From the NCBI GenBank assembly GCA_035607415.1, contig DATNAQ010000099.1:32259-96258 (forward strand): a stretch of DNA of 64,000 nucleotides, read 5' to 3'. The notes under the pieces were generated by a model. The model saw only the letters and a program-made list of their open reading frames with translations. It searched no databases and had not been told where the DNA came from. Source of the DNA: JAQBQH01 sp035607415. GTDB lineage: Bacteria > Myxococcota_A > Polyangia > Palsa-1104. Below are positions 11,601 to 21,247 of the stretch, piece after piece; positions within the stretch are counted from its first letter, which is position 1, and every line of letters starts with the position of its first letter. Position numbers and translations under genes: made by a program.

Positions 11601-11814
11601 CCTGACCGGCACGCCGTCGGCGACGACGCTGGCGACGGTGAAGCAGGGCGCGAGCGAGGTCGCGGTCGACGCCAACGGCAACGTCATCGCCGCGTCGGCG
11701 ACCGGCATCACGCAGAACGGCAACAGCGGCGCCGATCTCACCGCGGGCAGCGGCCTGCAGTACAAATCGGCACAGAAGCCGATCACCGTCCGCGCCTGGC
11801 TAGATCTGCACTAG
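8617..11814 (+). CDS. pilY1: PilY1-like type IV pilus tip adhesin
   Basis: A 1065-residue secreted protein. Signal peptide at residues 1-28 ending AHA, then an N-terminal region of several hundred residues, then the PilY1 beta-propeller from about residue 640 (YFGALDGMIHA, ELWAFIPNSQLL, WHTLLAIPDGGYAGG). The loop DSAGDSGPVDQVYFGD matches the place of the PilY1 calcium loop that controls pilus retraction, but with altered ligands. There is no von Willebrand A domain as in Pseudomonas PilY1; instead the segment around 208-320 (PKIALMDIGG, FSILWAPHWEG, FIDAGHPFVAQC) looks like a Rossmann/ThuA-like fold. ATG 8617 is chosen for the AAGGAG ribosome site at 8602-8607; ATG 8584 is the alternative. 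It converges with the kinase gene, overlapping by 4 bases. Confidence 0.85.
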   Translation: MRTSALLGIVAAGSLVAFAPRAHAAAYDFSAGSWIIPMDACNQPSRAFNGSSFNGSNETSTIYGSASSCPEGSITGKDGVLKAYGLIYRLLQNNVPVYYILDTTKSGVDQPDLTITSTTATPVSRVTHSGGTYSTYGNTSEFMNSTHRSIVYRGAPFIISAADVPTALNLMKTNSAFTGTDSRTGRGYFDDVYIHQAKVNILQAPVRAILMQTPPKIALMDIGGAAIGVLQGYLKDAGLYTSTATAQYPSIGDVFTQFNDVTDFTTSNGLTTGGFSILWAPHWEGNYSITTTQRDQVIQKITAFIDAGHPFVAQCAAIATMEGANSPLSYGDEPASTYGHLITSATGSQVGLKTDQLSQPSFPSGTDAIQVNPSTTVQAYIDPLTQTGDFALSIDTLSWTFDFTPNTGYSYKSYVSSYVQSKTNKLQIETVAHKDGDPSKGLVIYLGGHSYGSQSSTCSGSCTTSNQYNNVGLERLILNSLIFLGQVPTSSEQTRSAPLVFVNTSKTPNVQTEYIGTYVQQSSPSSSYPPWTGHFREFSSTALVGSNVTSFNTLVDNWDAYDHVKIQDSADSGSNTSGSGRRIYTAVPVTGKMTQIAFQGSNLTKIQTVVSTATTSLINQIRQGVLGGVDHSIPAIADVSDVAGDTAHRPIVAYFGALDGMIHAILIDNNGTSTGYNPGDELWAFIPNSQLLKTFQMTGGVDGSPSIGDAYIDTSGTGQQAKWHTLLAIPDGGYAGGTLDVVDITDPINPQYLWTASDTFTSGGKTYVLGRGQGAAISPIITSSGVKFGYYFVTDNTNGTWGNGYNMYALNAQDGTVIWRVNKTYANDTTHNDVPGVAAIIDSAGDSGPVDQVYFGDIEGKVWQVTAKDGSAATNIFDAAGKYASATSQNYPIESGVVLYVDTAQKLKLIGVTSGADWVPSTTLSQVFQLELANGLKSPPGTDTVTTLATLSSGERVYAVPTISGNNVYFITSIGSLQSSIGTSFSATGNLMRVNLTGTPSATTLATVKQGASEVAVDANGNVIAASATGITQNGNSGADLTAGSGLQYKSAQKPITVRAWLDLH

Positions 11815-13184
11815 CGCGCGATCAGCCACGCGATCGCCACGATCAACAGCGCCGCGCCCACCGCCAGCACGTAGTACAGCGGCGGAATCTGGCTCCCGCG
11901 CAGCGACGGCACGCCCGTCGGTGACGTCGACGCCGTCGAGCTCGCCGGCTCGGGCGGCATCGGCGGCGGGATCGCGCGCGTCTTGATGTCTTCCTGCGAG
12001 TCGAACTCCGGCGGGTCGATCACCACCGGCCCGCCGACCGGCCCGCCCACGACGTCGGCCTCGGCCTTCCAGTTGCGCCCCGACTCGTCGCCGAGCTGCG
12101 GCAGCGGATCGATCGACGTGCGCTCGTTGTCGACGGCGTAGTTCGACTCCGCTTGCGCCGCGGCCGCCGCCGCCACCGGCGAGACCTGCGCCGCCTCGGC
12201 GCTGCCGCTGCCGAGCTCGCCGCGCTGCGCCTGCGACAGGAGCCGTTGCTGCTCGGCCTGCTCGCTCTTGAAGGTCTCGGTCATGAAGCGCGCCAGATCG
12301 GTCGGCGCGCCGCGCAGCCCGCTCTTCTGCATCGCCTCCTCGAGCGCGTCCTGCATCGCGTCCGCCGTCGCGTAGCGATCGTCGGGCTTCTTGGCCAGCG
12401 CGCGCACGATCACCGCCTCGACCGGCTCGGGAATCTTCGCGTTCAGCCGCCGCGGCGGCGGCACGTCGGCGTTGGTGATCGCGGTGTACGTCTCGTAGGT
12501 CGAGCCGCGCTTGAAGAGGCGCCGCGCGGTGCACAGCTCGAAGAGCACGATGCCGAGCGCGAACACGTCGGAGCGGCGATCGAGCCCCTGCCCCAGGCAC
12601 TGCTCCGGCGACATGTACGAGAACTTGCCCTTCACCAGGCCCGTGCGCGTCTGCGACTGGCGCTGATCGGCCTTGGCGATGCCGAAGTCGAGCACCTTCA
12701 CCAGGCCTTCGTACGTCAGGATCAAGTTCTGCGGCGACACGTCGCGATGGATGATGTTGAGCGGCTTGCCGTCGGGCAGCGTCTTTTCGTGCGCGTAGTG
12801 CAGCCCGCTGCACGCCTGCGCCACGACGCCGCACGCCACCTCCTGCGGCACGTCGCCGAGCAGCTTGGTGGCGCGCTTGCCGACCTGCGAGATCGACAGG
12901 CCGGGCACGAACTCCATCGCCATGAAGTACTTGCCATCGACCTGCCCGAGCTCGAGCACCTGCACGATGTTCGAGTGCGTCAGCCGCGCGTTGATGCGCG
13001 CCTCGTCGAGGAACATCTCGACGTACTCGTGATCGACGGCGAGCTCGTCGAGGAGGCGCTTGATGACGACGAGCTTCTCGAACCCCGCCATGCCCGATAC
13101 GCGCGCGAGCCAGATCTCGGCCATGCCGCCGGTGGCGAGCAGCGCGAGGAGGTCGTACTTGCCGAAGCGCGTTGGGGACGGCAT
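11811..13184 (-). CDS. Membrane-anchored Ser/Thr protein kinase (Hanks type)
   Basis: A 457-residue kinase. Domain at about 8-275: glycine loop LLATGGMAEIW, ATP-site lysine in VVIKRLL, catalytic loop HRDVSPQN, DFGIAK, and FSYMSPEQ. The catalytic loop has Ser where most kinases have Lys (HRDLKPEN); this HRDVSPQN form is common in myxobacterial kinases. After the kinase comes a Pro/Ala-rich linker and one membrane helix at the extreme C-terminus (LYYVLAVGAALLIVAIAWLIA), so it is tail-anchored with almost nothing outside the membrane. It follows frr by 22 bases and is probably read from the ribosomal operon, linking it to growth control. Substrate unknown. Confidence 0.9.
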   Translation of the reverse strand: MPSPTRFGKYDLLALLATGGMAEIWLARVSGMAGFEKLVVIKRLLDELAVDHEYVEMFLDEARINARLTHSNIVQVLELGQVDGKYFMAMEFVPGLSISQVGKRATKLLGDVPQEVACGVVAQACSGLHYAHEKTLPDGKPLNIIHRDVSPQNLILTYEGLVKVLDFGIAKADQRQSQTRTGLVKGKFSYMSPEQCLGQGLDRRSDVFALGIVLFELCTARRLFKRGSTYETYTAITNADVPPPRRLNAKIPEPVEAVIVRALAKKPDDRYATADAMQDALEEAMQKSGLRGAPTDLARFMTETFKSEQAEQQRLLSQAQRGELGSGSAEAAQVSPVAAAAAAQAESNYAVDNERTSIDPLPQLGDESGRNWKAEADVVGGPVGGPVVIDPPEFDSQEDIKTRAIPPPMPPEPASSTASTSPTGVPSLRGSQIPPLYYVLAVGAALLIVAIAWLIAR

Positions 13185-13206
13185 GAGCGGGTGGAGCGGT
13201 CGAGCC

Positions 13207-13764
13207 TCAGACCTCCATGATCTCGGCTTCTTTTTTCGAAGCGAGCTCGTCGACCTTCTCGATGCCCTTGTCGGTCACCGTCTGGACGAGCTTGGTGCCC
13301 TTCTGGTGATCGTCCTCGGTGATGTCGCCCGAGGCCTGATACTCCTTCAGCATCTCGTTCGCTTCGCGGCGCGAGTTGCGGATGGCGACGCGCGCGTCCT
13401 CGCCCATGCGCTTGATGACCTTGGTCAGCTCGCGGCGGCGCTCCTCGGTGAGCGCGGGGATCGGGATGCGCACGACTTCACCGTCGCTGTTGGGGTTGAC
13501 GCCGAGCTCGCCCTTGCGGATGGCTTCCTCGATCTGCGGGATCAGCTTCTTCTCCCACGGCTTGATCACGATGAGCCGCGCGTCGGGCGTCGACAGCGAC
13601 GCGACCTGGTTGAGCGGCGTCGGCGTGCCGTAGTAATCGACGCGCACGCCGTCGAGGAGCGCCAGGTTCGCGCGCCCGGTGCGCACCTTCGCCAGCTCGC
13701 GCTTGAGCGAATCGTGGGCCTTGGCGACGGAGCCCTCGAGGTCCTTCACGATGTCGTTCACCAT
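13207..13764 (-). CDS. frr: Ribosome recycling factor
   Basis: A 185-residue RRF, which with EF-G splits the post-termination ribosome. Recognised by LAKVRTGRANLALLDGVRVDYYG, the block TPLNQVASLSTPDARL, the phrase IPIPALTEERRRELTK, and normal length (about 185). It overlaps the pyrH stop by 7 bases, the usual bacterial pyrH-frr coupling. Downstream is a Ser/Thr kinase on the same strand, which is not part of the classical operon. Confidence 0.97.
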   Translation of the reverse strand: MVNDIVKDLEGSVAKAHDSLKRELAKVRTGRANLALLDGVRVDYYGTPTPLNQVASLSTPDARLIVIKPWEKKLIPQIEEAIRKGELGVNPNSDGEVVRIPIPALTEERRRELTKVIKRMGEDARVAIRNSRREANEMLKEYQASGDITEDDHQKGTKLVQTVTDKGIEKVDELASKKEAEIMEV

Positions 13765-14498
13765 GGACGGTTCTCCTCGTCTGTGACCAGCGTGCCGATC
13801 GACTCGCCCGCGACGACGCGGCGGATGTTGCCGCGCGTGTGCAAGTCGAAGACGACGATGGCCAGCTTGTTGTCGCGGCAGAGCGCCGTCGCCGTCGAGT
13901 CCATGACCTTGAGGTTCTGCTGCAACACCTCGAGGTAGGTGAGGCGATGGAAGCGCTTGGCGTCCTTGTGCTTGACCGGATCTTTGTCGTAGATGCCGTC
14001 GACCTTGGTCGCCTTGAGCAGCACGTCGGCGTGGATCTCCATCGCGCGCAGCGACGCGGCGGTGTCGGTCGTGAAGTACGGATTGCCGGTGCCCGCGGCG
14101 AAGATGACCACGCGCCCCTTCTCGAGGTGGCGCATGGCGCGGCGGCGGATGTAGGGCTCGGCGAGCTCCTGCATCGCGATCGCCGAGAGCACGCGCGTGG
14201 TCACGTTGACGCGCTCGAGCGCGTCCTGCAGCGCGAGCGAGTTCATCACCGTCGCCAGCATGCCCATGTAGTCGGCGCTCGCGCGATCCATGCCGCGCGC
14301 CGAGCCGGCGATGCCGCGGAAGATGTTGCCGCCGCCGATGACGAGAGCGATCTCGACGCCGAGGGCGCGCACCTCGGCCACTTCGGAGGCGATGCGCTCG
14401 AGGACGCCGGGATCGATGCCGAAGCCGGTTTCGCCCATGAGGGCTTCGCCGGAGAGCTTGAGTAGGATGCGCTTGAAGCGGGGGGCGGGCTCTCCCAT
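13758..14498 (-). CDS. pyrH: UMP kinase
   Basis: A 246-residue uridylate kinase of the amino-acid-kinase fold (UMP + ATP to UDP + ADP), usually a GTP-activated hexamer. Motifs: RILLKLSGEALMG at the start, VIGGGNIFRG, GTGNPYFTTDTAA, and KATKVDGIYDKDP. The ATG at 14498 gives the typical N-terminus MGEPAPRFKRILLKL; the frame stays open to 14741 but the added residues do not belong to the family. It overlaps frr by 7 bases. Upstream, where tsf would normally lie, is an unrelated lipoprotein gene. Confidence 0.97.
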   Translation of the reverse strand: MGEPAPRFKRILLKLSGEALMGETGFGIDPGVLERIASEVAEVRALGVEIALVIGGGNIFRGIAGSARGMDRASADYMGMLATVMNSLALQDALERVNVTTRVLSAIAMQELAEPYIRRRAMRHLEKGRVVIFAAGTGNPYFTTDTAASLRAMEIHADVLLKATKVDGIYDKDPVKHKDAKRFHRLTYLEVLQQNLKVMDSTATALCRDNKLAIVVFDLHTRGNIRRVVAGESIGTLVTDEENRPW

Positions 14499-14550
14499 GG
14501 AGTCGAGAGAGTAGGGGATCGTCGACGCGGAGTCTAGCGGGTCCCGTCGC

Positions 14551-15747
14551 CTACTTGCAGACGCGGTAGACGGTGCTGTCCTGCAGCGACGTGTAGTAGA
14601 GCGAATCGCCGCGGAAGGCGAAGTCGCCGAACGTCGTGTCGCCGTCGACGAGCACATCGGCGCTCGCACCGTCGCTCGAGAAGCGCGTGATCGTGGTGTG
14701 AAATCGGCCATCGACGAAGCTCTCGGAGCTGACATACACATGGCCGCCGTCGGTGCGCACAGCCGAGACGAGCCCGCTCGGATGGCCGATGACGGTGAAC
14801 GGCGCGCCGTCGGTCTGGGCGGCGCGCAGCACGTCGCCGGCGCTGGTGCTGGCGTAGACGTACGTGTCGTCGGCGGCGACGTGCTCCAGGTAGGGGGGCG
14901 GCTGGTTTGGTAGCGGGGTGGGTGACCAGCTCATGCTGATGGATGGGCCGCCACCGTCGGGTGCGGTGCCGCTGATGCCGACGGGGTGGGCGAGCCACAG
15001 GTGGTGCGGGTCGAAGGCGAAGTCGGTGATGGATTCTTCGTAGCTCATGCCGGTGGCGACGCTCGTGTCGGGGCCGCCGCCGTCCTCGGGCGTGCGGGAG
15101 AGATAGAAGTCGCCCAGGTTGCTGGTGAGAAAGTAGATGTAGCCGAACGCGTCGGCGAAGCCAGCCAGCACGCGGTCGTGGGGGTCGTGCTGGTAGAGGA
15201 TCGTGGGCGCGCCGCCGCTCTTCGCCCAGCGACGGATGAAGCCGTCCCGACTCCACGTGAAGACGGCGGTGGCGTTGATGGTCAGGCTGGACCCGCTCGG
15301 GCCTTCGGCGAATTCGAAGGCGGGGCCGCCGAAGCGGGAGACCCGCCAGATGTCGAAGTCGTCCGCGACGTTGGTATCTTTGGTCACGGCGAAGTAGACG
15401 TCGTCGTCGTCCACGGCGATGCCGGTGGCGCTGGTCTCGGCGCTTGCGAGCGCCATCGGCGTCGTCGAGCACGGCGTGGCCGTGGTGCCGCCCGAGCCGC
15501 CGCCGCCGCCACCGCCGGGCATGCCCCCGCCGCCGCCTCCGCCGCCGGGCATGCCACCGCCACCACCGGTCGTTCCGCCGCCACCAGTGGTCCCGCCGCC
15601 GCCCGGCATCGGCGTGCCGCCGGTCGCGCCGCCTCCGCTGCTGCCACCGTTGTCCGACGGTGGTGTCGACGACGGCGTGACGCTCGTCGACGAGCCGCTA
15701 CCGCATCCTGCGACGAAAAACACGAACGCAAATGTGTACCGACGCAT
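14551..15747 (-). CDS. Lipoprotein with Gly/Pro-rich linker and beta-propeller-like repeats
   Basis: A 398-residue lipoprotein. Signal peptide with lipobox VAG|C (Cys15), then about 75 residues of Ser/Gly/Pro linker rich in GGGG-M-P and GGTTGG. The body has repeated strand blocks such as DDDVYFAV, FGYIYFLT, DDTYVYAST and GGHVYVSS, one every 45-50 residues, as in six-bladed propellers. It resembles the lipoprotein at 24518-25576. The gene sits between tsf and pyrH, interrupting a normally tight translation operon. Its ribosome site and ATG are inside a 10-bp hairpin (15743-15766). Function unknown; an outer-membrane or surface role is inferred from the lipobox only. Confidence 0.8.
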   Translation of the reverse strand: MRRYTFAFVFFVAGCGSGSSTSVTPSSTPPSDNGGSSGGGATGGTPMPGGGGTTGGGGTTGGGGGMPGGGGGGGGMPGGGGGGGSGGTTATPCSTTPMALASAETSATGIAVDDDDVYFAVTKDTNVADDFDIWRVSRFGGPAFEFAEGPSGSSLTINATAVFTWSRDGFIRRWAKSGGAPTILYQHDPHDRVLAGFADAFGYIYFLTSNLGDFYLSRTPEDGGGPDTSVATGMSYEESITDFAFDPHHLWLAHPVGISGTAPDGGGPSISMSWSPTPLPNQPPPYLEHVAADDTYVYASTSAGDVLRAAQTDGAPFTVIGHPSGLVSAVRTDGGHVYVSSESFVDGRFHTTITRFSSDGASADVLVDGDTTFGDFAFRGDSLYYTSLQDSTVYRVCK

Positions 15748-15766
15748 GCAGGTCCTCCTGCATGCG
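15743..15766 (-). promoter_or_regulatory. Hairpin sequestering the lipoprotein start codon
   Basis: CGCATGCAGG (15743-15752) and CCTGCATGCG (15757-15766) form a perfect 10-bp stem with a 4-base loop. In the minus-strand RNA the AGGAGG ribosome site spans the 5' arm and loop, and the ATG of the lipoprotein gene (15747) lies in the 3' arm. Such a hairpin should hold translation down unless a ribosome or regulator opens it. Confidence 0.55.
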
Positions 15767-15818
15767 AAAGAAGCAACTACTCAGCCAGATCTAGAGGATT
15801 CGTACGAGTGACGAGCGA

Positions 15819-16511
15819 CTACAGGCCAGCCTGCTTGGCGACCTCGGCGGCGAAATCGTCCTTCTTCTTCTCGAGGCCCTCGCCGAGCTCCCAACGCTGG
15901 AAGCGGCGCACCTTGATGTTCTCGCCGAGCTTGGCGACGATCTCGTTGAGCAGCGCGCCGATGGTCTTCTTGCCTTCGGGATCGCGCACCCACACCTGAT
16001 CGAGCAGGCAGACGTCCTTCTTCCACTTCGCGATCTGCCCCTCGACGACCTTCGGGATCATCGCCTCGGGAATGACCTTGAGCTTCTCGCCCGGGACCTG
16101 CTTCGGGTTCTTGGCCGCCTCGATGCGGATCTCGCGCTCCTTCTCGACGGCGGCCGGGTCCATGTCGGCCTCGGCCACCACGAGCGGCGCCGGATGCGCG
16201 CCGGCGATGTGCATCGCGACGTCCTTGATGAAGCGCTGGAAGTCTTCGGTCTTGGCGACGAAGTCGGTCTCGCAGTTGACCTCGACCATCACGCCGACGC
16301 GCCCGTTGTGGATGTACGACGTGATCGCGCCTTCGGTGGCGATGCGCCCCGCCTTCTTGGCGGCGGCGGCGAGCCCCTTCTTGCGAAGGAACTCGGACGC
16401 CTGCTCCATGTTGCCCGCCGTCTCGGTCAGGGCCTTCTTGCAATCGGACATGCCGGCGCCGGTGCGCTCGCGCAGGTCCTTGATCATCCCAGCAGTGATT
16501 TCGACGCTCAT
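15819..16511 (-). CDS. tsf: Translation elongation factor Ts
   Basis: A 230-residue EF-Ts, the nucleotide exchange factor for EF-Tu. The N-terminal UBA-like part and signature LRERTGAGMSDCKKAL are clear, as is VNCETDFVAKTEDF of the core. It is shorter than E. coli EF-Ts (about 280), having one reduced core subdomain, as in other short bacterial forms. It starts 3 bases after rpsB and is translationally linked to it. The C-terminus is Lys-rich. Confidence 0.96.
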   Translation of the reverse strand: MSVEITAGMIKDLRERTGAGMSDCKKALTETAGNMEQASEFLRKKGLAAAAKKAGRIATEGAITSYIHNGRVGVMVEVNCETDFVAKTEDFQRFIKDVAMHIAGAHPAPLVVAEADMDPAAVEKEREIRIEAAKNPKQVPGEKLKVIPEAMIPKVVEGQIAKWKKDVCLLDQVWVRDPEGKKTIGALLNEIVAKLGENIKVRRFQRWELGEGLEKKKDDFAAEVAKQAGL

Positions 16512-16514
16512 GGA

Positions 16515-17411
<897 letters not shown>

Positions 17412-17482
17412 TTTCAATTTCTCCTCGGCGCCGTCGTCGACCAACTGGGTCTCGGACGCCTGTGTCGTTTAGAAGGCGGGAC

Positions 17483-17511
17483 GATCTACCACGCCCATAA
17501 CGTAGGGTCAA
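17483..17511 (-). promoter_or_regulatory. Sigma-70-like promoter of rpsB
   Basis: On the minus strand TTGACC (17511-17506), a 17-base spacer, then TAGATC (17488-17483). Transcription would start near 17476, leaving a leader of about 65 bases before the rpsB ATG. Confidence 0.5.
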
Positions 17512-17545
17512 GGCGCGGTGAGCGCCTGTCATTACCTGTGTCGGG

Positions 17546-17563
17546 GTGGTGAATTTTCACCAC
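17546..17563. promoter_or_regulatory. 18-bp inverted repeat between divergent rpsB and inositol synthase genes
   Basis: GTGGTGAA-TT-TTCACCAC, perfect 8-bp arms. It lies about 35 bases upstream of the rpsB -35 and about 24 bases upstream of the -35 of the opposite gene, a typical place for a dimeric regulator. No regulator can be assigned. Confidence 0.4.
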
Positions 17564-17586
17564 ATTCATTTTGTCAATTCGCTTAC

Positions 17587-17615
17587 TTGACGGTGGCCGA
17601 CCGCTTGCTTACTGT
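17587..17615 (+). promoter_or_regulatory. Sigma-70-like promoter of the inositol-phosphate synthase gene
   Basis: TTGACG (17587-17592), 17-base spacer, TACTGT (17610-17615). The -10 ends 9 bases before ATG 17625 and there is no Shine-Dalgarno, so the message would have almost no leader. Confidence 0.5.
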
Positions 17616-17624
17616 CCGTCGCCA

Positions 17625-18947
<1,323 letters not shown>

Positions 18948-18960
18948 TCGTCCCACGCGC

Positions 18961-19464
18961 TTGCGCGCGCTCATCCTCGCGGCTCCGCTCTTCCTCCTGA
19001 CCGGCTGCCCTGGCTCGTCGCTGACGACGTGCGAGGCGGAGCCGGACATCTCCGGTCACTGGACCTTCAGCCTCACGCCCATCGACTCGGGCGGCATCCC
19101 GCGCGCCGATACGATCGAGGCTGATCTGCAGCAGATGCCGCGGCCGAACAGCACCCTCGGCGCGCTGATTTGGGGTACGCTCACTTCGACGGACAAGGGG
19201 TTCTTCGACGTGCTGCAGATTCCCGAGCTCGTCATGAACAATGGGTCCAAGACAGGGGGCGTCGTGGGCTGCTCGGTGAAGATCAACGTGCCGGTCACGA
19301 ACGCCGTGACCGACGACGACGCGGACAACGGCCCGCTCAGGCTGTCGCTGACCGGCTCGATCGTCGGCAAAGGCGTGATGAACGGCGAACCCTCGACGGT
19401 GATTCGCGTCGAAAACAAGGCGATGACGCAGGAGACCTTCACGTGGTCGGGCGCGCAGCAGTAA
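18961..19464 (+). CDS. Small lipoprotein, unknown function
   Basis: A 167-residue predicted lipoprotein from a TTG start 13 bases after the previous stop. The signal peptide MRALILAAPLFLLTG|C has a clear lipobox (LTGC). The mature part is beta-rich (SGHWTFSLTPI, GVVGCSVKINVPV, LRLSLTGSIVGKG) and reads like a small beta-barrel or sandwich with two further cysteines. No family recognised. It overlaps the next gene by 22 bases, so the two are probably co-expressed with inositol synthase. The TTG start is the weakest part of the call. Confidence 0.65.
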   Translation: MRALILAAPLFLLTGCPGSSLTTCEAEPDISGHWTFSLTPIDSGGIPRADTIEADLQQMPRPNSTLGALIWGTLTSTDKGFFDVLQIPELVMNNGSKTGGVVGCSVKINVPVTNAVTDDDADNGPLRLSLTGSIVGKGVMNGEPSTVIRVENKAMTQETFTWSGAQQ

Positions 19465-19952
19465 TCGCGGCTGCGTGCTTCATCGCCGGCGCGGCGCTGG
19501 CGAAGAAGAAGGAATCGTCGTCGGCGTCGAAGCAGCCGTTGGCGCTGCACCTGCGCTCGATCGATCTCGTGCACCGGCTCATCATGATCGAGGTCGACGG
19601 GCTGACCAAGGCGCCGCCCTCGAACTACTTCACGATGACCGACGATCGCGGGCACCACTACATCGCGCAGACCATCCATTGCGATCCGCCGTTTCCCTCG
19701 GGGACGCGCGCGTGCGAGCTCGAGATCCCGGCCGGCTACGAGCGCCATCCGCTGACGGCGCTCGAGCTGCACAAGGGCGGGCTGCACGGGCGGCCGATCG
19801 TGGTCGAGCCCAAGGAAGTGAAGGCGGCGTGGGGCGCGGCGGAGCAGGCGCACGTGCTGCCGACGACGGATTCGTCGACGGGAAACGTAGCCGGCCCCAC
19901 GGACCTCGGCGTGCTTGACAGTGGCACCTCACGGACCGATGCTGGAAGATGA
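19443..19952 (+). CDS. Exported protein of unknown function
   Basis: A 169-residue protein. GTG 19443 gives MVGRAAVIAAACFIAGAALAKKK, a Sec-type signal peptide with cleavage after ALA. The mature part has a strand-rich centre (LALHLRSIDLVHRLIMIEVDG, NYFTMTDDRGHHYIA, CELEIPAGYERHPLTALELH) that suggests an Ig-like sandwich, and a Ser/Thr/Gly-rich tail. No known family seen. It overlaps the preceding lipoprotein gene in another frame; the start lies inside that gene and no Shine-Dalgarno is visible, consistent with translational coupling. Confidence 0.6.
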   Translation: MVGRAAVIAAACFIAGAALAKKKESSSASKQPLALHLRSIDLVHRLIMIEVDGLTKAPPSNYFTMTDDRGHHYIAQTIHCDPPFPSGTRACELEIPAGYERHPLTALELHKGGLHGRPIVVEPKEVKAAWGAAEQAHVLPTTDSSTGNVAGPTDLGVLDSGTSRTDAGR

Positions 19953-19984
19953 CCCGCCGGTCAGTTTGATGGGAGGCGCCGCCC

Positions 19985-20845
19985 ATGCCGTACGATCTGT
20001 TTCGCGCCGAGATCGATGACCAGTTCCCGCGCCTGGAGCGCCTGTTCGAGCAGGCGAAGCAGGACTTCTGGAACGACTCGACCGCGATCGACTGGTCGCA
20101 AGCGCTGACGCTCGGGCCCGCCGAGCGGCGGGCGATGGCCAAGATCCTCTCGCTCATCTACTACGGCGAGCGCGCGGCGCTGGAGGTCTCGGCGCAGCTG
20201 GTGCCGCTCGTCGACGACGAGCAGGCCAAGTTCGTGCTCGCCTGCCAGGTGATCGAGGAGGCCAAGCACGTCTCGGCGTTCCGGCGCCTCTTGAAGAAGC
20301 TCGACGACATCCACCCGGTGAACCCGTGGGTGCGGCGCGTGCTCTCGGATCTGGTCGAGACGCGGCACGCCAGCTACAAGCTCGTCGGGATGCAGCTGAT
20401 CGTCGAGAACATCGCCAATCAGCTGTTCCACATCATCCACGATCACGTCGAGGATCCGCTGATCCGCAAGGTGCTCGAGTACGTCGGGCGCGACGAGAAG
20501 AAGCACACGGGCCTGGCGGTGCTCTATCTTCCGAAAATCCTGAAATCGGTAGGATTCGTCGAGTCGCACATGCTGTGGGCCAAGCAGATCTACTGGACCT
20601 TCTGCGTCTCGCAGGCGATCTGGGATCACCGTCGCGAGGCGGCGTCGCTCGGCATCGACATCCAGCAGGGCTTGCAGAAGGGGATCGCGGCGCAGGACCA
20701 CCTCGTCGAGCAGATGGGGATCCGGCGCGGCATCTTCAAATCGAAGACGCTCGAGGGCGTCGTGCTCAAGATGTACGACCGCGAGCGCAAGAAAAAAAGG
20801 GGACCATGGACGCCGCATCCGTCAAGAACCTCGTCGAGCAGCTGA
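19985..20845 (+). CDS. Ferritin-like diiron protein
   Basis: A 286-residue helical protein with two metal-binding E-x-x-H motifs of the ferritin/ribonucleotide-reductase-R2-like superfamily: EEAKH near residue 92 and DEKKH near 170. The partner glutamates are probably in YGERAALE (residues 59-66) and IVENIANQ (about 140). This spacing is that of R2-like or aminobenzoate-oxygenase-type four-helix diiron oxidases rather than iron-storage ferritins. Reaction unknown. A GGGAGG ribosome site precedes the ATG by 6 bases. The C-terminal 30 residues are basic and overlap the next gene by 40 bases. Confidence 0.75.
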   Translation: MPYDLFRAEIDDQFPRLERLFEQAKQDFWNDSTAIDWSQALTLGPAERRAMAKILSLIYYGERAALEVSAQLVPLVDDEQAKFVLACQVIEEAKHVSAFRRLLKKLDDIHPVNPWVRRVLSDLVETRHASYKLVGMQLIVENIANQLFHIIHDHVEDPLIRKVLEYVGRDEKKHTGLAVLYLPKILKSVGFVESHMLWAKQIYWTFCVSQAIWDHRREAASLGIDIQQGLQKGIAAQDHLVEQMGIRRGIFKSKTLEGVVLKMYDRERKKKRGPWTPHPSRTSSSS

Positions 20846-21246
20846 TCCCATTCGTGAAGAAGACCGGCGTCGTCGTCGACGAGCTGACGACGACGAAGGT
20901 CAAGCTGCGCCTGCCGCACGACGCGACCAATCTGAATCCGATGGGCATCCTGCACGCGGGCGCGAGCTTCACGCTCGCCGAGACGGCGGCGGCGGCGCTG
21001 TGCGTGATGGCGTTCGGTCAGCGCGCGATGTTCATCGGCAAGCGCGTGGACATCGCCTTCAAGCGGCCGGGCAAGGGCGACGTGTTCGCCACGTCGCAGC
21101 TGACGCCGGTGGAAGCGCAGCGGATCCTCGACGACGTCGCGCGCGCGGGCAAGACGGACGCGCCGATCGCCGTCGACGTCGTCGACGCGACCGGCGAGCC
21201 GGTGGCGCAGGCCACGGTCACGATGTCCGTCCGCAAGCTGGGCTGA
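20806..21246 (+). CDS. Hot-dog fold thioesterase (PaaI/YiiD-C/DUF4442-like)
   Basis: A 146-residue acyl-CoA thioesterase-like protein. The hot-dog signature NLNPMGILHAGASFTLAETAA contains the helix-start pattern H-x-G-x-x-x-x-L-A-E of PaaI-type enzymes with the catalytic acidic residue. Then come the strands VDIAFKRPGKGDVFA and the C-terminal strand QATVTMSVRKL. Substrate unknown. The ATG lies inside the end of the ferritin-like gene in another frame, with an AAGGGG run 4-9 bases upstream, so the two genes are coupled. Confidence 0.8.
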   Translation: MDAASVKNLVEQLIPFVKKTGVVVDELTTTKVKLRLPHDATNLNPMGILHAGASFTLAETAAAALCVMAFGQRAMFIGKRVDIAFKRPGKGDVFATSQLTPVEAQRILDDVARAGKTDAPIAVDVVDATGEPVAQATVTMSVRKLG

Positions 21247-21247
21247 G

